From Chara braunii (lineage: Eukaryota > Streptophyta > Charophyceae > Charales > Characeae): a DNA stretch of 64,000 nt. A program made the position numbers and the translations under genes. A model generated the notes under the pieces. It was not told the origin of the DNA. It saw only the letters and a program-made list of their open reading frames with translations, and ran no database searches. Positions 10,555-19,940 of this stretch are shown piece by piece; the stretch's first letter is position 1, and each line of letters begins with the position of its first letter. The DNA lies in the NCBI GenBank assembly GCA_003427395.1, contig BFEA01000700.1, forward strand, positions 129,850 to 193,849, given 5' to 3'.

Positions 10555-12117
10555 ATTTTGGCGTATCCCTACAGCTCGGGCACAATCAAGGGAGGCAGGA
10601 GTTGGAGGAGCAACAATAACAAATCTATTGTTAAATAAATTTTGGGTCTGTCTTTTGAAAACATGGTGTCGCCTGCCATTGCCAGATAGGTTATTTCCCT
10701 CACGGTATGAGGAGGTACTTCGTCAACCTCTTTTTGGAAATAGATGGATTACTGACCAGAATGACTGCATTTTCAACAACTCAGATTCTCCGTGATCCCA
10801 GTGGGTCAAAAGGGGGGTAGTAAGGGTGAAGGTTATATGGGACCGAGGAACGAAAGATTGGAAATCGTCAGGCCAACTGAAGGAAACCCTAAGATATCCT
10901 CGTCAACTAACTCAAAACCTAGACCAAATTATTTTCTCAGTCCCTCTAGACTGGGTTAAAACGCCGAAAAAGGGATCAGGTTCAAGGAGGCAGACTGGGT
11001 AGCAGGATGTGATACAAACGGACAACTTTTGGTGGGTCAAGTGATCCACTTGTTACCCCAAGGAGTAATTGTTTGTGTAACACCGATAGATAAGGATCAT
11101 ACTGTTTCCGTGACCCCTTCAGATAGGGTGTTTTTTTTTATTCCCCTCACCACATGTATCGCATCAGAGTTATTTTTATCTCCTCCATCAAAGGTTGGCG
11201 CTCCTTCCATACTGAAATACCTATCCCAAAACTCCCCTTTGACCCTGCAGAGTGGATATGGCAGACAAATAAAAAGGGGAAACCTCATTCGCTATAATCT
11301 CTCACAGTCAAGGCATCCTATCGGCTTGTAAGACCAAGGGTGGATATATCAGCAATTCTGCAAGAACGATGGGCGCGATATTTGAATGTTGATTCACAAC
11401 TTCTTAGGAATGTCAAAATTTTCAAGTATGTCAAACAACGTCCTGCCAAGTTTGCATCCCTCCAGTGGCAGATCGCTCATCGCTGCCTACCTACAAATGA
11501 TTGGCTAGTTTACCATTCGTCACTGGAGCAGCAAGGTTTGGCCACTCCTTGGTGTCCTTTTTGTTTATCAACTTTTCCCTCGAGGAAAATCCTGGAAACC
11601 ATTGAACATATTTTTTTGCAATGTTCAGGCTCGGTCCTCTTATGGAGAAGAGGGGACTGCATCTGGAAAAGTCTAACAGGGGAGGACTGACCTTGGGATT
11701 GGAAGACAACTTTACTGGGTAGGTGGGATCCACTCGATTTCTCTCTTTCAAACTTTCAGAGTAACCTTTTTGAAATTGGTCGTAAAGCAGTATTATGGAC
11801 CATATGGTCCAGACGTTGTGTAAGAGTAAGAGAAAGAATCCGTTTAGAAGGTCTAGAGGTTGCTGAACTTTGTCCATTTCATACAAACAGAAATCAAGGC
11901 TCACTGGTCGACCTTAATGTTTTTTCACCAAAAAAAAGATAGTCTTGGACAGTCTTAGAGAGTTCTGGTTGGGAGTCTAGGGTTTCTGAGCATTCAAGAA
12001 GAGATCAGTAGTCATTCATAGTTTTTTCAAGTCTCTTGAATTTCTCCAATAGTTCTCAGATTGATTCTCAGCCGAAGCCGGGTAATGGTCCCGGTATCTC
12101 AAATGACTTGTGTAACT

Positions 12118-12179
12118 CTATATGGGACCCTCGGCCTGGTTCCCAACACGTGCTGCTCCCAACGAATAGATTGTCGCAT

Positions 12180-12216
<37 letters not shown>
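12118..12216 (+). other. LINE 3' end: motif and poly(A) (copy B)
   Basis: The motif reads GGTTCCCAACACGTGCTGCT then CCAACGAATAGATTG. A short AT-rich piece and 33 A follow (12,184-12,216), directly before the TSD. This pins the motif to the end of the element's transcript. Confidence 0.85.
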
Positions 12217-12218
<2 letters not shown>

Positions 12219-12232
12219 GACTCTAGGGTTCT
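12219..12232 (+). repeat. Right target-site duplication of LINE copy B
   Basis: Exact partner of GACTCTAGGGTTCT at 4,590-4,603, two bases after the poly(A) tail. Confidence 0.85.
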
Positions 12233-13220
12233 TTTGTGGTGTTGAACAAACCCCTTTGCCCTGTATCGGGCGGCAGACACTTATTCCTAAGAACTATTTC
12301 CCCCCTCCCTCAGCTGCCCCTCCCCACCCTGCCTCCATGCCATAGACCAGCAAAATTAGTGCTGGCTACCATCTTCACCCGAATGGAACGGTGGGTCATT
12401 ATCACTGTATTTTGGCCACCGTTTTGTCTGGATACAACGATAATGACCAGGCGTTTAATTCAGGTGGAGATGGAGATGGTAGCTGAATGTCCTGTGGACC
12501 ACCGCCATGCCTTTCCCTCTCTTCCCATCCAGCCTTTTTTGGCATGCACTGCCAGACTCTATCTGGCAGAGGGTTGGCTGGACCACCTCCATAGAATGTA
12601 CAAACAGGTTTACGAGCCTTGCAGTTGAAAGCACCAGTGGTTCGAACCTGCAAGTGTGATGGCTAAGAGGATACCATGAGAAGACTTGGAAAAGACTCTG
12701 TGGCACTGCAGTTGTCGTTTTGTGTGTGTGTGTCGGAGTGCACTATGCGCCTCTTCCAGTTTTTTTTGGCCGCCTATCTAATGTTGTTGCAAGCTTCTCT
12801 CTCTTTTATGGTACTACTGAGTTCAAAAATACACCCATTTATTCTGTCGAAAGAATGCACCTGCGGAACCGGATGTCCTGGTGCAGACACTGGAATGGAT
12901 TCTGACAGGGCTACTGCTCTCAATGCAACAGAAAAGGCGTGTCAGCAAAAGACGTGGCCATATGAGCTGTAACTGCTAGGAGTACATATAAAGACCATGC
13001 ATTTGATTGGGGGAAGACGAAAGTGCCACGTGGCAGCTTTGTCTTTTTCAAATAGGCTCTTCCAGCACTTTTTCTTTTTTCGTCTTTTTCTCTTCAATAA
13101 TACGGTATCCATCGGGAGCTCAGCACTTCCATGGGCGTACCACTCAGCCACATGGACTGGATCTGCCACATTATTTTTGAGGCGCGTCAACAAATAGGTC
13201 TAGGTGTCGCTCCGCTACTC
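12233..13220. other. Mixed intergenic DNA
   Basis: No gene is recognised. It contains a MITE (12,365-12,483), a tRNA box-B-like GGTTCGAACC at about 12,640 without a clear box A, and a short (GT)n at 12,720-12,733. Confidence 0.5.
12365..12483. mobile_element. MITE family 1, copy a
   Basis: The terminal inverted repeats are about 40 bp. The left end is GCTACCATCTTCACCCGAAT and the right end mirrors it (GGAGATGGTAGC). The inner parts read GGTCATTATC and GATAATGACC. The related copies at 28,128 and 22,652 share the ends and size (111-119 bp). The element is non-coding. Confidence 0.85.
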
Positions 13221-13282
13221 ACCAACTGTCTTTATTTTTATTTATTTATTTTTTTTAATTTTTTTTTTTTACCAACTGTCTT
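13221..13282 (-). repeat. Bare poly(T) tract bracketed by 12-bp direct repeats
   Basis: ACCAACTGTCTT occurs at 13,221-13,232 and exactly again at 13,271-13,282. Only T-rich sequence (with ATTT interruptions) lies between. Read on the minus strand this is an A-rich tail between target duplications. Confidence 0.8.
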
Positions 13283-13527
13283 CAAACCAACAGTACATTT
13301 CCCAGCCAAAGAATAAAACATGTGGTTTGCATGCCGTCGCAACATTCGGGGCGGGCCTCGGGAGCAAAATGGCTGGTGGCGACATCCAAAAGGAGTCCCA
13401 CACAAGTTCATTTTCTTTGGGCGCGCAAGGCTTTCCAGCCCTGGAGAAAAGTGCACTGGAAGTATTGGTGGTTTGATTACAAAAATATACTGCCAGAACG
13501 TGGAGAGAGAGACATGCCTATCCCTTT

Positions 13528-13625
13528 CACATTTGGTGCTGTGAGGCCATAGGGCATCGGAAAAGGGAATCGAGTGCACATTTGGTGCTGTGTGGCCATA
13601 GGGCATCAGAAAAGGGAATCGAGTG
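13528..13625. repeat. 49-bp tandem duplication
   Basis: Copies lie at 13,528-13,576 and 13,577-13,625. Each holds ATTTGGTGCTGTG and GGGAATCGAGTGCA, with a few substitutions between them. No coding meaning is seen. Confidence 0.9.
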
Positions 13626-13664
13626 CATCTTCCCACAGAAAATGAACAGGTTCATCCGTTTGCT

Positions 13665-13720
13665 ATAAATAGTCATCGTTAAAAAAATAAAAATAAAATA
13701 AAATAAATAAATAGTCATCG
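13665..13720 (+). repeat. Bare A-rich tract bracketed by 14-bp direct repeats
   Basis: ATAAATAGTCATCG occurs at 13,665-13,678 and 13,707-13,720. Only an A-rich tract with AAAT interruptions separates the copies. It is the same layout as the other tail-only inserts. Confidence 0.75.
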
Positions 13721-13910
13721 ATGTATTTTGTCACCTCTCGTGCGCAGGTGCACTCATTTCCCTTTCGTTTCATGTGCCCTGTGGCAAGGTCCATACTCAC
13801 AGTGGGAATGTCTCCATTAATAATGCCAATGATTGCCATCAGATACATCCAAGAAAGTACGACGAGAAGGCCCTCAGACTGTCGGAGAGAAAATGCCAAC
13901 AATCAAGGGC

Positions 13911-14014
13911 CCGGGGCAAGGTCCCACTTGCGCAACTTAGGAGATTTGGGCCGTTGATCTTTGCTATCTATGGTCCGTATCTCTTAATTCGTGCAAGTGG
14001 GACCTAGCCCCCGG
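13911..14014. mobile_element. MITE family 2, short copy
   Basis: The left end is CCGGGGCAAGGTCCCACTTG and the right end mirrors it (CAAGTGGGACCTAGCCCCCGG). The arms are about 24 bp around a unique centre. The GGGGCAAGGTCCCAC end is shared with larger copies at 18.8-21.5 kb. Confidence 0.75.
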
Positions 14015-14073
14015 ACCTATCTCGGTCGTTACACCCATGAAATTAAAAAAAAAAAAAAGACACCTGCATTCAA

Positions 14074-14239
14074 AGTTCAAACCCCAGATGTCCTTCGGGA
14101 CATTCGTTAAAATTGGAACGATACAGAGAATGAAGTTTAGCATGGCCCCTGCGCAAGGATGACACACATAAATCGAGAAATGGTCCAAATAAAAAAAAAA
14201 AAAGAAAAAAAAAAACGAAAAAAGGTTCAAACCCAGATG
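14074..14239 (+). pseudogene. U6 snRNA retrocopy with poly(A) tail and target-site duplication
   Basis: Positions 14,090-14,190 match nearly all of plant U6 snRNA. The 5' stem-loop is GTCCTTCGGGAC. The copy also holds AAAATTGGAACGATACAGAG, TTAGCATGGCCCCTGCGCAA and GGATGACAC, and ends AATGGTCCAAAT. A short insertion sits just before TTAGCATGG. The copy is followed by A-rich sequence (14,191-14,223) in place of the T-run that ends a real U6 gene. TTCAAACCC(C)AGATG brackets it at 14,076-14,090 and 14,226-14,239. No U6 promoter elements (USE, TATA) are seen upstream. It is therefore a reverse-transcribed, reintegrated RNA. Confidence 0.93.
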
Positions 14240-14727
14240 AATGATATCCACTAATTTAGTAATTTCTGAATTACTTTGGCCCGGTCAGTTGCACAATGAT
14301 AACTCATATCATCATTTTTGCAACTTCTGGGGAAAAGGTACAGAGGTACTGACTGCTTGGTTCTCTGACTAGCAGTACCATGCACCAACTATATTGAGGC
14401 TGATAATAGGGCCAGATACGGCCAGTTAGCTGGCGTTCAAGGGTGACAATAATGGGCAATGTGGCTGCTAAGGGCTTTGGGTCATACTCAGTAAGGACTT
14501 TCCTGGATGTATCTGACCACATTCCACCGCCAGATTCAGTCAAGAAGCCGCAATTATGAGGACAAAGTATTTGACCACATCCTGGTGCCAGGTCCAGTGA
14601 AGGAAGTACAAGTGTGACGATAATCTCAGCTGCTGAAACTTGGCCACAATTGAGCAACACATCTTCTTCTTCTGCTTCTTTTTTTTTTTTTGACATTCCC
14701 ACGTGAAACCCGCCTTCCAGTGTTGGG
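14240..14727. other. Intergenic DNA with a partial MITE family 3 end
   Basis: Contains GGACTTTCCTGGATGTATCT near 14,495-14,514, resembling one arm of the element at 15,797-15,920. Nothing else is recognised. Confidence 0.45.
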
Positions 14728-14784
14728 AAAAAGCAGGGACAAAAAAAAAGAAAAAAAAAAAAAAAAAGAAAAAAGCAGGGACAA
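14728..14784 (+). repeat. Bare poly(A) tract bracketed by 15-bp direct repeats
   Basis: AAAAAGCAGGGACAA occurs at 14,728-14,742 and 14,770-14,784. Only A (with single G interruptions) lies between. Confidence 0.75.
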
Positions 14785-14837
14785 GAGGCTGGCCCAACGA
14801 AAAGAAGAACCGCGGCGTTGGAGCACGCGGAAATTCG

Positions 14838-14919
<82 letters not shown>

Positions 14920-14936
14920 NAGAGAGAGAGAGAGAG
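14838..14936. repeat. (GA)n microsatellite
   Basis: About 50 GA units, with one N at 14,919. The open frames across it are artefacts of the dinucleotide. Confidence 0.97.
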
Positions 14937-15796
14937 CAACGTCAGTGGCAGTCAACAGACATCGAAGAGATCGGACGGGCTGTCCGGTTTGCTATCCCTG
15001 CGTTGTGTCTCATAGCGGAGGTTCGAAATAACCGAGCTGAGATTACAATTTTTGTTTTTTCTTTTCTTTCAAGGCTTTCAGTTGTTTCAGGGGAGATCGA
15101 CCAGAGATACAAGAGATATGGAGGAGAGATGGATAGATGGAAGAGAAAGGTAAAAGCGTGGAGAAGAGATGATGGTGAAGGCATGAGAAGGACATGGCTC
15201 CATATGGCAGATGGAAAGGAGTAAATATGAAGGAGAGATTGGAAGAGATCGAAAGGGGATAAAACAATTTGACACTCATTATCATGTGGAGAAGCAAGAG
15301 AGATAAGAGTAGATATGGAGGACAGATGGAGGAGAGAGGAGGACGGGAAAGAGGAGAGATGGGGGATAGATGGAGAAGATATGGAGGATAGATGGAGGAG
15401 AGAGAGGGAGGTGAAATAGAGAAGAAATGGAGAACAGAAGAAACGAAGCAGATATGCAAGAGACTTTTCCAGCCAGCAGGGAATATGGAAAAGAGATGGG
15501 GGGGAAAGAGCATGAGATGACGATGAGAGATACGAGAGATGAAGGCAGCATGGAGGAGAGATGCGCGAGCGATGAAGAACGGATGAAGGACAAATGGAGG
15601 AGGTGGGAAGATGAGGGGATCGCGCACAACGACAGATGCAGGCAGCAGGAAGATGAGGAGATCGTGGACAGGCGGGGGGATTTTTTTTTTTTTTTCCAAT
15701 GTTTTCACAATTTATGCGCGTCATTCGTACGTCCCCTCTGCTTAGTTCTTCCTACAAGGTTTCCAGTTTGCATCCAGGTTCAGAGCTGGTATATTC

Positions 15797-15920
15797 TCAG
15801 GGCGTACTCACACTAACACTTTCCTTCATGTATCTGACTGGAATTACGGTCGGAGCTTGATGCATCTGACCGCAATCAGGTCTACAGTACAGTCGAGAAA
15901 GTCCTAATGTGAGTATGCCC
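15797..15920. mobile_element. MITE family 3
   Basis: Inverted ends pair GGGCGTACTCACACTAACAC on the left with the complement of CCTAATGTGAGTATGCCC on the right. The inner parts (TGTATCTGACTG and CTGACCGCAATC) also pair loosely. Related partial ends lie near 14,495 and 26,393. The element is non-coding and about 124 bp. Confidence 0.7.
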
Positions 15921-15943
15921 TCCGTCGTCTTGCAATCTGAAAA

Positions 15944-15990
15944 GAAAGTGATTCTTTTTTTTTTTTTTTTTTTTTTTGGGAAAGCGATTC
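15944..15990 (-). repeat. Bare poly(T) tract bracketed by 11-bp direct repeats
   Basis: GAAAGTGATTC at 15,944-15,954 and GAAAGCGATTC at 15,980-15,990 flank about 23 T and GG. This is the minus-strand version of the tail-only pattern. Confidence 0.65.
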
Positions 15991-16625
15991 ACTTTCTTTC
16001 ACTCCTGGGACGAGAGATGAAGGCAGCATAGAGGAGAGATGGGAGAGTGATGGAGAATGGATGAAAGACAGATGAAGGAAGCGGGAAGACGAGGAGATCG
16101 CCAACAGACCGGGGGGAACGTTTTCTCGATTTCTGAATGACAGATTGAGGCGGCGGGAAGATAAGGAGATCGTGGACAGGCGGATTTTTTTGTGGGGGGG
16201 GAGGGGGGGCAAAAAATGAAAGGAGGGCAGGACGAGGGATGGATAATGGATGAAAGATAGATAGAGGAAGCGGACAGGAGTGAGTGATTTCTTTTTTGGT
16301 GACGTTTTCTTAATTTCTGAGCGACAGGTGGAAGAGATGGGAAGGTGAGGAGATCGTGGACAGGCGGGGATCTTTTTTTCCTTCTTCTTTTTACAGCCAT
16401 TATTTCACCAATGACAGGGAGTTTTTTGTTTTTTTGTTTTGAGTGAATACTGCAAATCAGTTATGTGGATTTGTCCATCTGATGGACTTGGAAACTGGCT
16501 CTGTATCTATTCATGATCTTTCTGACTTGCCCATCGAATAAGAATCGTTTTTTTTTTGTCTTTTTTTTGTCTTCTTCGCCAGAATGCAAAGGAGCCGGAG
16601 TCTTTTTTTTTTTTTTTTTTTTTTT

Positions 16626-16916
16626 GGGAAAATTTTCGATATGGCCCTGAAAGTTGCATTTATTTGCGAAATACCCCTCAGACGGCTGACTTACCCTGAT
16701 TTGCCCCTCTGACAGTGACTGAAGTTTTCGAAAAACCCCCGGTGTCGCTTGGGCCTGAAATATGTTCAATTTGCCCCTACCGGCACCCGTCCCAAATTCC
16801 CACTATGCCCCTACCGGATCGCAGTTGAATACCAGCAAAATATTTTCCATATGCCCCTAACTGTACCTTGCATCTTTTCGGCAGGTGTGCGAGGACACGC
16901 ATCTATGGCGGCCACT

Positions 16917-16954
<38 letters not shown>

Positions 16955-17452
16955 GTGGATCTGGATCTTCCCCCAAACATAACGAACCCTCATTACCAAT
17001 GTATACAATCTCGATTTGCGGTCCAGTGCAGTCACGATTGGGTTGCATTATGTTCGGGGAAGACGGTAGTGCCCGCATCCTCTCTCTCTCTCTCTCTCTC
17101 TCACTCACACACACACACACACACACAAAAAAAAAAAAAAAAACAAACAGACAAACAAACAAACAAACAAACAAACAAACAAACACGAACAGCTACATTT
17201 TTGCGGCAGCACCAAATTCGAATTTCCCATGCGAGGGCATTATGGAAAGATGGATGCCCAACATGCGGGCATATCGCACAGCGACTGGTGAAACGGCACC
17301 GGTGGTCCGGTAAGGGCATCCCAAAAAGTTGCGCCCGTGACAGGGGCCTGCAGGAAAGTTCCGAGGTCCCAGGGGCAAATCAGGGTAAGAAGGCCATCAG
17401 AGGGGTATTTCGCAAATAAATGTAACTTTCAGGGGCATTTCAAAAAATTCCC
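16626..17452. mobile_element. Long-TIR element (~830 bp), Mutator-like or foldback type
   Basis: Ends of about 90 bp are inverted copies of each other. The left end includes CCTGAAAGTTGCATTTATTT and GCGAAATACCCCTC. The right end carries the complement (AAATAAATGTAACTTTCAGG). Further AATTTGCCCCT-like pieces lie inside both ends. T-runs flank both sides, so the target duplication cannot be resolved. The interior holds TC, CA and AAAC simple repeats and no transposase. Long TIRs suggest Mutator affinity, but this is inference. Confidence 0.75.
16918..17186. repeat. Compound (TC)n, (CA)n, poly(A) and (AAAC)n repeats
   Basis: TC tracts at 16,918-16,950 and 17,079-17,101 lead into CA (17,104-17,127), A (17,128-17,143) and AAAC units (to 17,186). 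All lie inside the long-TIR element. Confidence 0.9.
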
Positions 17453-17910
17453 CTATTTTTTTTTTCAATTTTAACAGGGCTCTCTATTCTAGGTTCGCCG
17501 GAGTGGTTGCTGACAAACCACCATCCATACTTAGGCCAAGTTTTAGTCCAGATGCTTTACATGGAGGGTGTGTCTGTACCGGCTTCTTCAACTTCCACAA
17601 GGTCGAACTGCTCGGCTGTCATACAAAACCGATCTTCAAATTCATTTGTAGGGTATCAATTGCTAAGCTCTTCCCTTCCCTTCTCTTTCTTTTTGCGTGT
17701 GCATCTCTTCTTGCTTTCCTCTTTGCATGCTTCACCTTCCCTCCAGGACTACCATCCTCGACTTCCTTTTCTTTCCAAACTCTTCCCTCTGCAAATGTAT
17801 GCTGCCCACTGATTATCCCCCTTCCCCCCTCTGTACGCCGCGCGCGAAGCCGCGGCGGGTCCACTTGTTTTTTTCAAAACCAAAGCACAGCTCAAATTTT
17901 TATTTCAATC
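17453..17910. other. Intergenic stretch, nothing recognised
   Basis: Pyrimidine-rich open frames are present, without domains or splice structure that I can support. Confidence 0.4.
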
Positions 17911-18110
17911 CAGCACCCTAGCCCAGTTGGTTAGGCACGCAGGTGGCATTCAGGAGGTTGTGGGTTCGAGCCCCGTGACTGCCTGCGGCACACTTAGTGC
18001 CAACCGACAGTGATGGTCCGCTTTATACCCCTGATTGGTATGAGCAAGTGCCAACCGACAGTGATGGTCCGCTATATACCCCTGATTTGGTATGAACAGG
18101 GTCTATGACC
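17911..18110 (+). mobile_element. tRNA-derived SINE with internal pol III boxes
   Basis: Box A TAGCCCAGTTGG (17,919-17,930) and box B GGTTCGAGCCC (17,963-17,973) stand about 33 bp apart. The head resembles a tRNA but does not fold into a full cloverleaf. Downstream is a 51-bp tandem repeat (17,996-18,046 and 18,047-18,098) containing GTGCCAACCGACAGTGATGG. No clean tail or TSD was found. Confidence 0.7.
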
Positions 18111-18182
18111 AACACGGGTGTGAGTGTGAGAATGACAGGAGTGGGGTGTGTGCGGGATGTGGGAGAGGGTGGGTCGGGGGGA

Positions 18183-18310
18183 TGGGGGGGGGGGGGGGGG
18201 GGGGGGGGGGAATAAATGGGAGGCGCAGCTACTGGCAAAATGCTCGGTCTTCGTGTTCACCGCGCCCCCGCCCCCTCCCCCCCACCGGCGGCCCCACCCT
18301 ACTCCGTGAC
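18183..18310. repeat. G-tract and C-rich stretch
   Basis: About 30 consecutive G at 18,183-18,212 are followed by a C-rich region at 18,258-18,300. Such homopolymers are prone to assembly error. Confidence 0.8.
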
Positions 18311-18388
18311 CACCGCCGACTAGGGTGGGGGGCAACATGCATCCCCTTAATTGTGAGAGGTAGCTATGCTCGCAGGGGGGCCCTGTAT

Positions 18389-18653
18389 AGCGCCGTAGAT
18401 AAATTGAACCGCCGGAGAGTAGATAGCGAAAGATAAAGTTGAGAGAAGAATATAGCTCTATTTTAAGAGAGAAATAAAAATAAAAAATTCATTTCAATTA
18501 CTGAATCGAGGCGTGGGAGAACCTCACAACCACACGAAGGGAGGTCCCACTAGCAAAGAGAAAACTGCCAGTACGCAGGCCTGGCCTTGCTGAAAAGAAA
18601 ACTCGTCGCCTACGAAAATACCGCGGGTCCAGCGCCGTAGATAAATTGAACCG
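18389..18653. repeat. 23-bp exact direct repeat bracketing 219 bp
   Basis: A sequence containing CGCCGTAGATAAATTGAACC lies at 18,389-18,411 and exactly again at 18,631-18,653. The DNA between contains AGGTCCCACTAGCA, an end of MITE family 2. It may be an insertion with its target duplication or a short tandem duplication. Confidence 0.65.
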
Positions 18654-18783
18654 GCGGCGGGCAGCCTCCGTGGGTGATAGCTGATCAGAGCAGCAGAGCC
18701 AGAGCAAACTGACCCGAAGCACGTACATACAAGCCGCAAAACCAGCAAGGTGCACCAATAATCTCGAAATTATTAAGTTCATG

Positions 18784-18945
18784 CAGTCGGATGTACTAAT
18801 GGTTTAAGCGCCTGAATCTAGATGTGTTCCATGCAGAGATCTAAAAAAACAGATCACTCCAGATTTGCTGCACCTGTGCACAAACACGTCCAGATTCAGG
18901 TGTTTAATCCAATGCTCCTTGCCAGTCGGACTTTCCCCCCAGAGG
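18784..18945. mobile_element. MITE family 2, copy
   Basis: The inverted arms share GTTTAAGCGCCTGAATCTAG on the left and the complement of CAGATTCAGGTGTTTAATCC on the right. Outer parts (CAGTCGG and CCAGTCGGACTTTCC) also pair. The size is about 160 bp. Confidence 0.65.
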
Positions 18946-19641
18946 TAAAGATTTACTGAAGGCCACGTCGCCTATCTTCTCCCTCCTACCCCTCTTCCCC
19001 CCTACGCCCTCCTCCCCCCTCCTCCCCCGCCCCCACGTCTTCTGCCCAATGGGTCTCGCCAGGAACCCTGAGAAACCAAAAAAAAGAGAAAGGTGCACGA
19101 AAAAAGCCGGAAGGGTGGAGGGTGCCTCTGGATTTTCCCAAGCGGACGAGTGCAGAGCGAGCCTATTTCTCAGTCTCGCTTCCGACCACAGATTCAGAAG
19201 ATCCACAGGCAACCGATGAATTTATGAATTTATGACTATTATCATTATTATTATTTATAAAATCCGGCCTTGTCGTGCCAGGTACTTCATTGAAGCTGAC
19301 AGCCAATAGAATTCCACCGTGGCCGGGAAGGAGAACAAGCCACGTCGTAATCCGGAGCCCTCCTGTGCCCTGCAGGGGACACACCATGGGGTGACTCATC
19401 TTGACCATATATAGAGATATATCGACTGCTATTATCTTTACTTATTTATAATTTTATAGTTTTCCCAAATTTCCCCCTCTACTTTTAAAAATTTTAATCA
19501 TTTATTTTCGTCTCCCTCTATATGGATTGACATAATCTTGTGTCGAAGCGACGAAAGCAAGTTGAGTTTTACCTTCCCCCCCTGCTCCTCCCCTCCTCAA
19601 AAAAAAAAAAAAAAACAGAGCAACTTGATTCTACCAACAGA
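18946..19641. other. Intergenic stretch
   Basis: C-rich at 18,960-19,030 and AT-rich at 19,215-19,260 and 19,420-19,510. No gene is recognised. Confidence 0.4.
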
Positions 19642-19745
19642 CCTAGCTCAGTTGCAACACCCACATGAACTGTTGAAATGCAGACATGAGTTCGAATCCA
19701 GAGGCAAATTCTTGAATTACCTGGGGGCTGACATAGCATTGCTGG
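19642..19745 (+). mobile_element. tRNA-like SINE fragment
   Basis: Box A-like CCTAGCTCAGTTG (19,642-19,654) and box B AGTTCGAATCC (19,689-19,699) are present. The sequence between and after (CATGAACTGTT, then TTGAATTACCTGGGG) resembles the fragment at 25,125-25,260. That makes this a dispersed family and not a lone tRNA relic. Confidence 0.6.
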
Positions 19746-19940
19746 CTCTCCGTAAACTTGCCACGCCGCTCCCCACAAATCTTCTTTATTTTTAATTATA
19801 TATTTTATTAAATTTGTTTTGATTTTTTTTTTTNTTTTTTTTAAACACTCCTACCTGTGATAATGGTGCTGATAAGAGCAGAATTTATTTTGAAGTCAGG
19901 ATGGTGTGAGCAGCTTTATGTCAGTAGCTGAGTGTCACTA

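Larger units (their letters stand above)
9594..11930 (+). pseudogene. LINE ORF2 C-terminal half with zinc-binding domain (copy B)
   Basis: Copy B resumes with W-I-S-G-P and T-S-I-F-G-R, then L-G-V-L-D-P-T, W-V-E-D-R-F-W-R-I-P, F-W-V-C-L-L-K-T-W-C and the zf-RVT-like block at 11,340-11,690. That block has C-L-P-T-N-D-W-L, C-P-F-C and E-T-I-E-H-I-F-L-Q-C. Frame breaks include TGA for Trp (about 9,634), the internal duplication and an insertion after R-I-P. The domain normally follows the polymerase in plant L1 elements. Confidence 0.85.
4604..12216 (+). mobile_element. LINE copy B, 5'-truncated, with nested insertions and TSD
   Basis: This L1-type LINE begins inside ORF1 and runs through endonuclease, reverse transcriptase, zinc-binding tail and 3' UTR to a 33-nt poly(A) at 12,184-12,216. 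The 14-bp TSD fixes both ends. Removing the nested antisense LINE (8,571-9,593), the second copies of the two internal duplications and the 378-bp insertion near 10.2-10.55 kb leaves roughly 6 kb, sensible for an element missing its 5' end. Stops and frameshifts are scattered throughout, so it is an old and inactive copy. Confidence 0.9.
15080..16375. repeat. Purine-rich repeat array
   Basis: The plus strand is strongly G/A-rich, with degenerate GGAGAGATGGA-like units at 15,080-15,600. A longer unit recurs: ATGGATGAAnGACAGATG, then GGGAAGAT, then GGAGATCGTGGACAGGCGG, then a T-run. The last block is exact or nearly so at 15,655-15,675, 16,163-16,183 and 16,347-16,367. A MITE and a tail-only insert interrupt the array (15,797-15,990). 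The minus-strand open frames (S/L/H-rich) are products of the composition. Confidence 0.75.

Noticed and set aside
12632-12650. Functional tRNA around the GGTTCGAACC box
   Set aside because: No box A or pairing stems at the right distance.
14942-15724. 260-codon minus-strand frame rich in Ser, Leu, His and Pro
   Set aside because: Explained by the purine-rich repeat on the other strand; no domain and no stop-codon pressure beyond composition.
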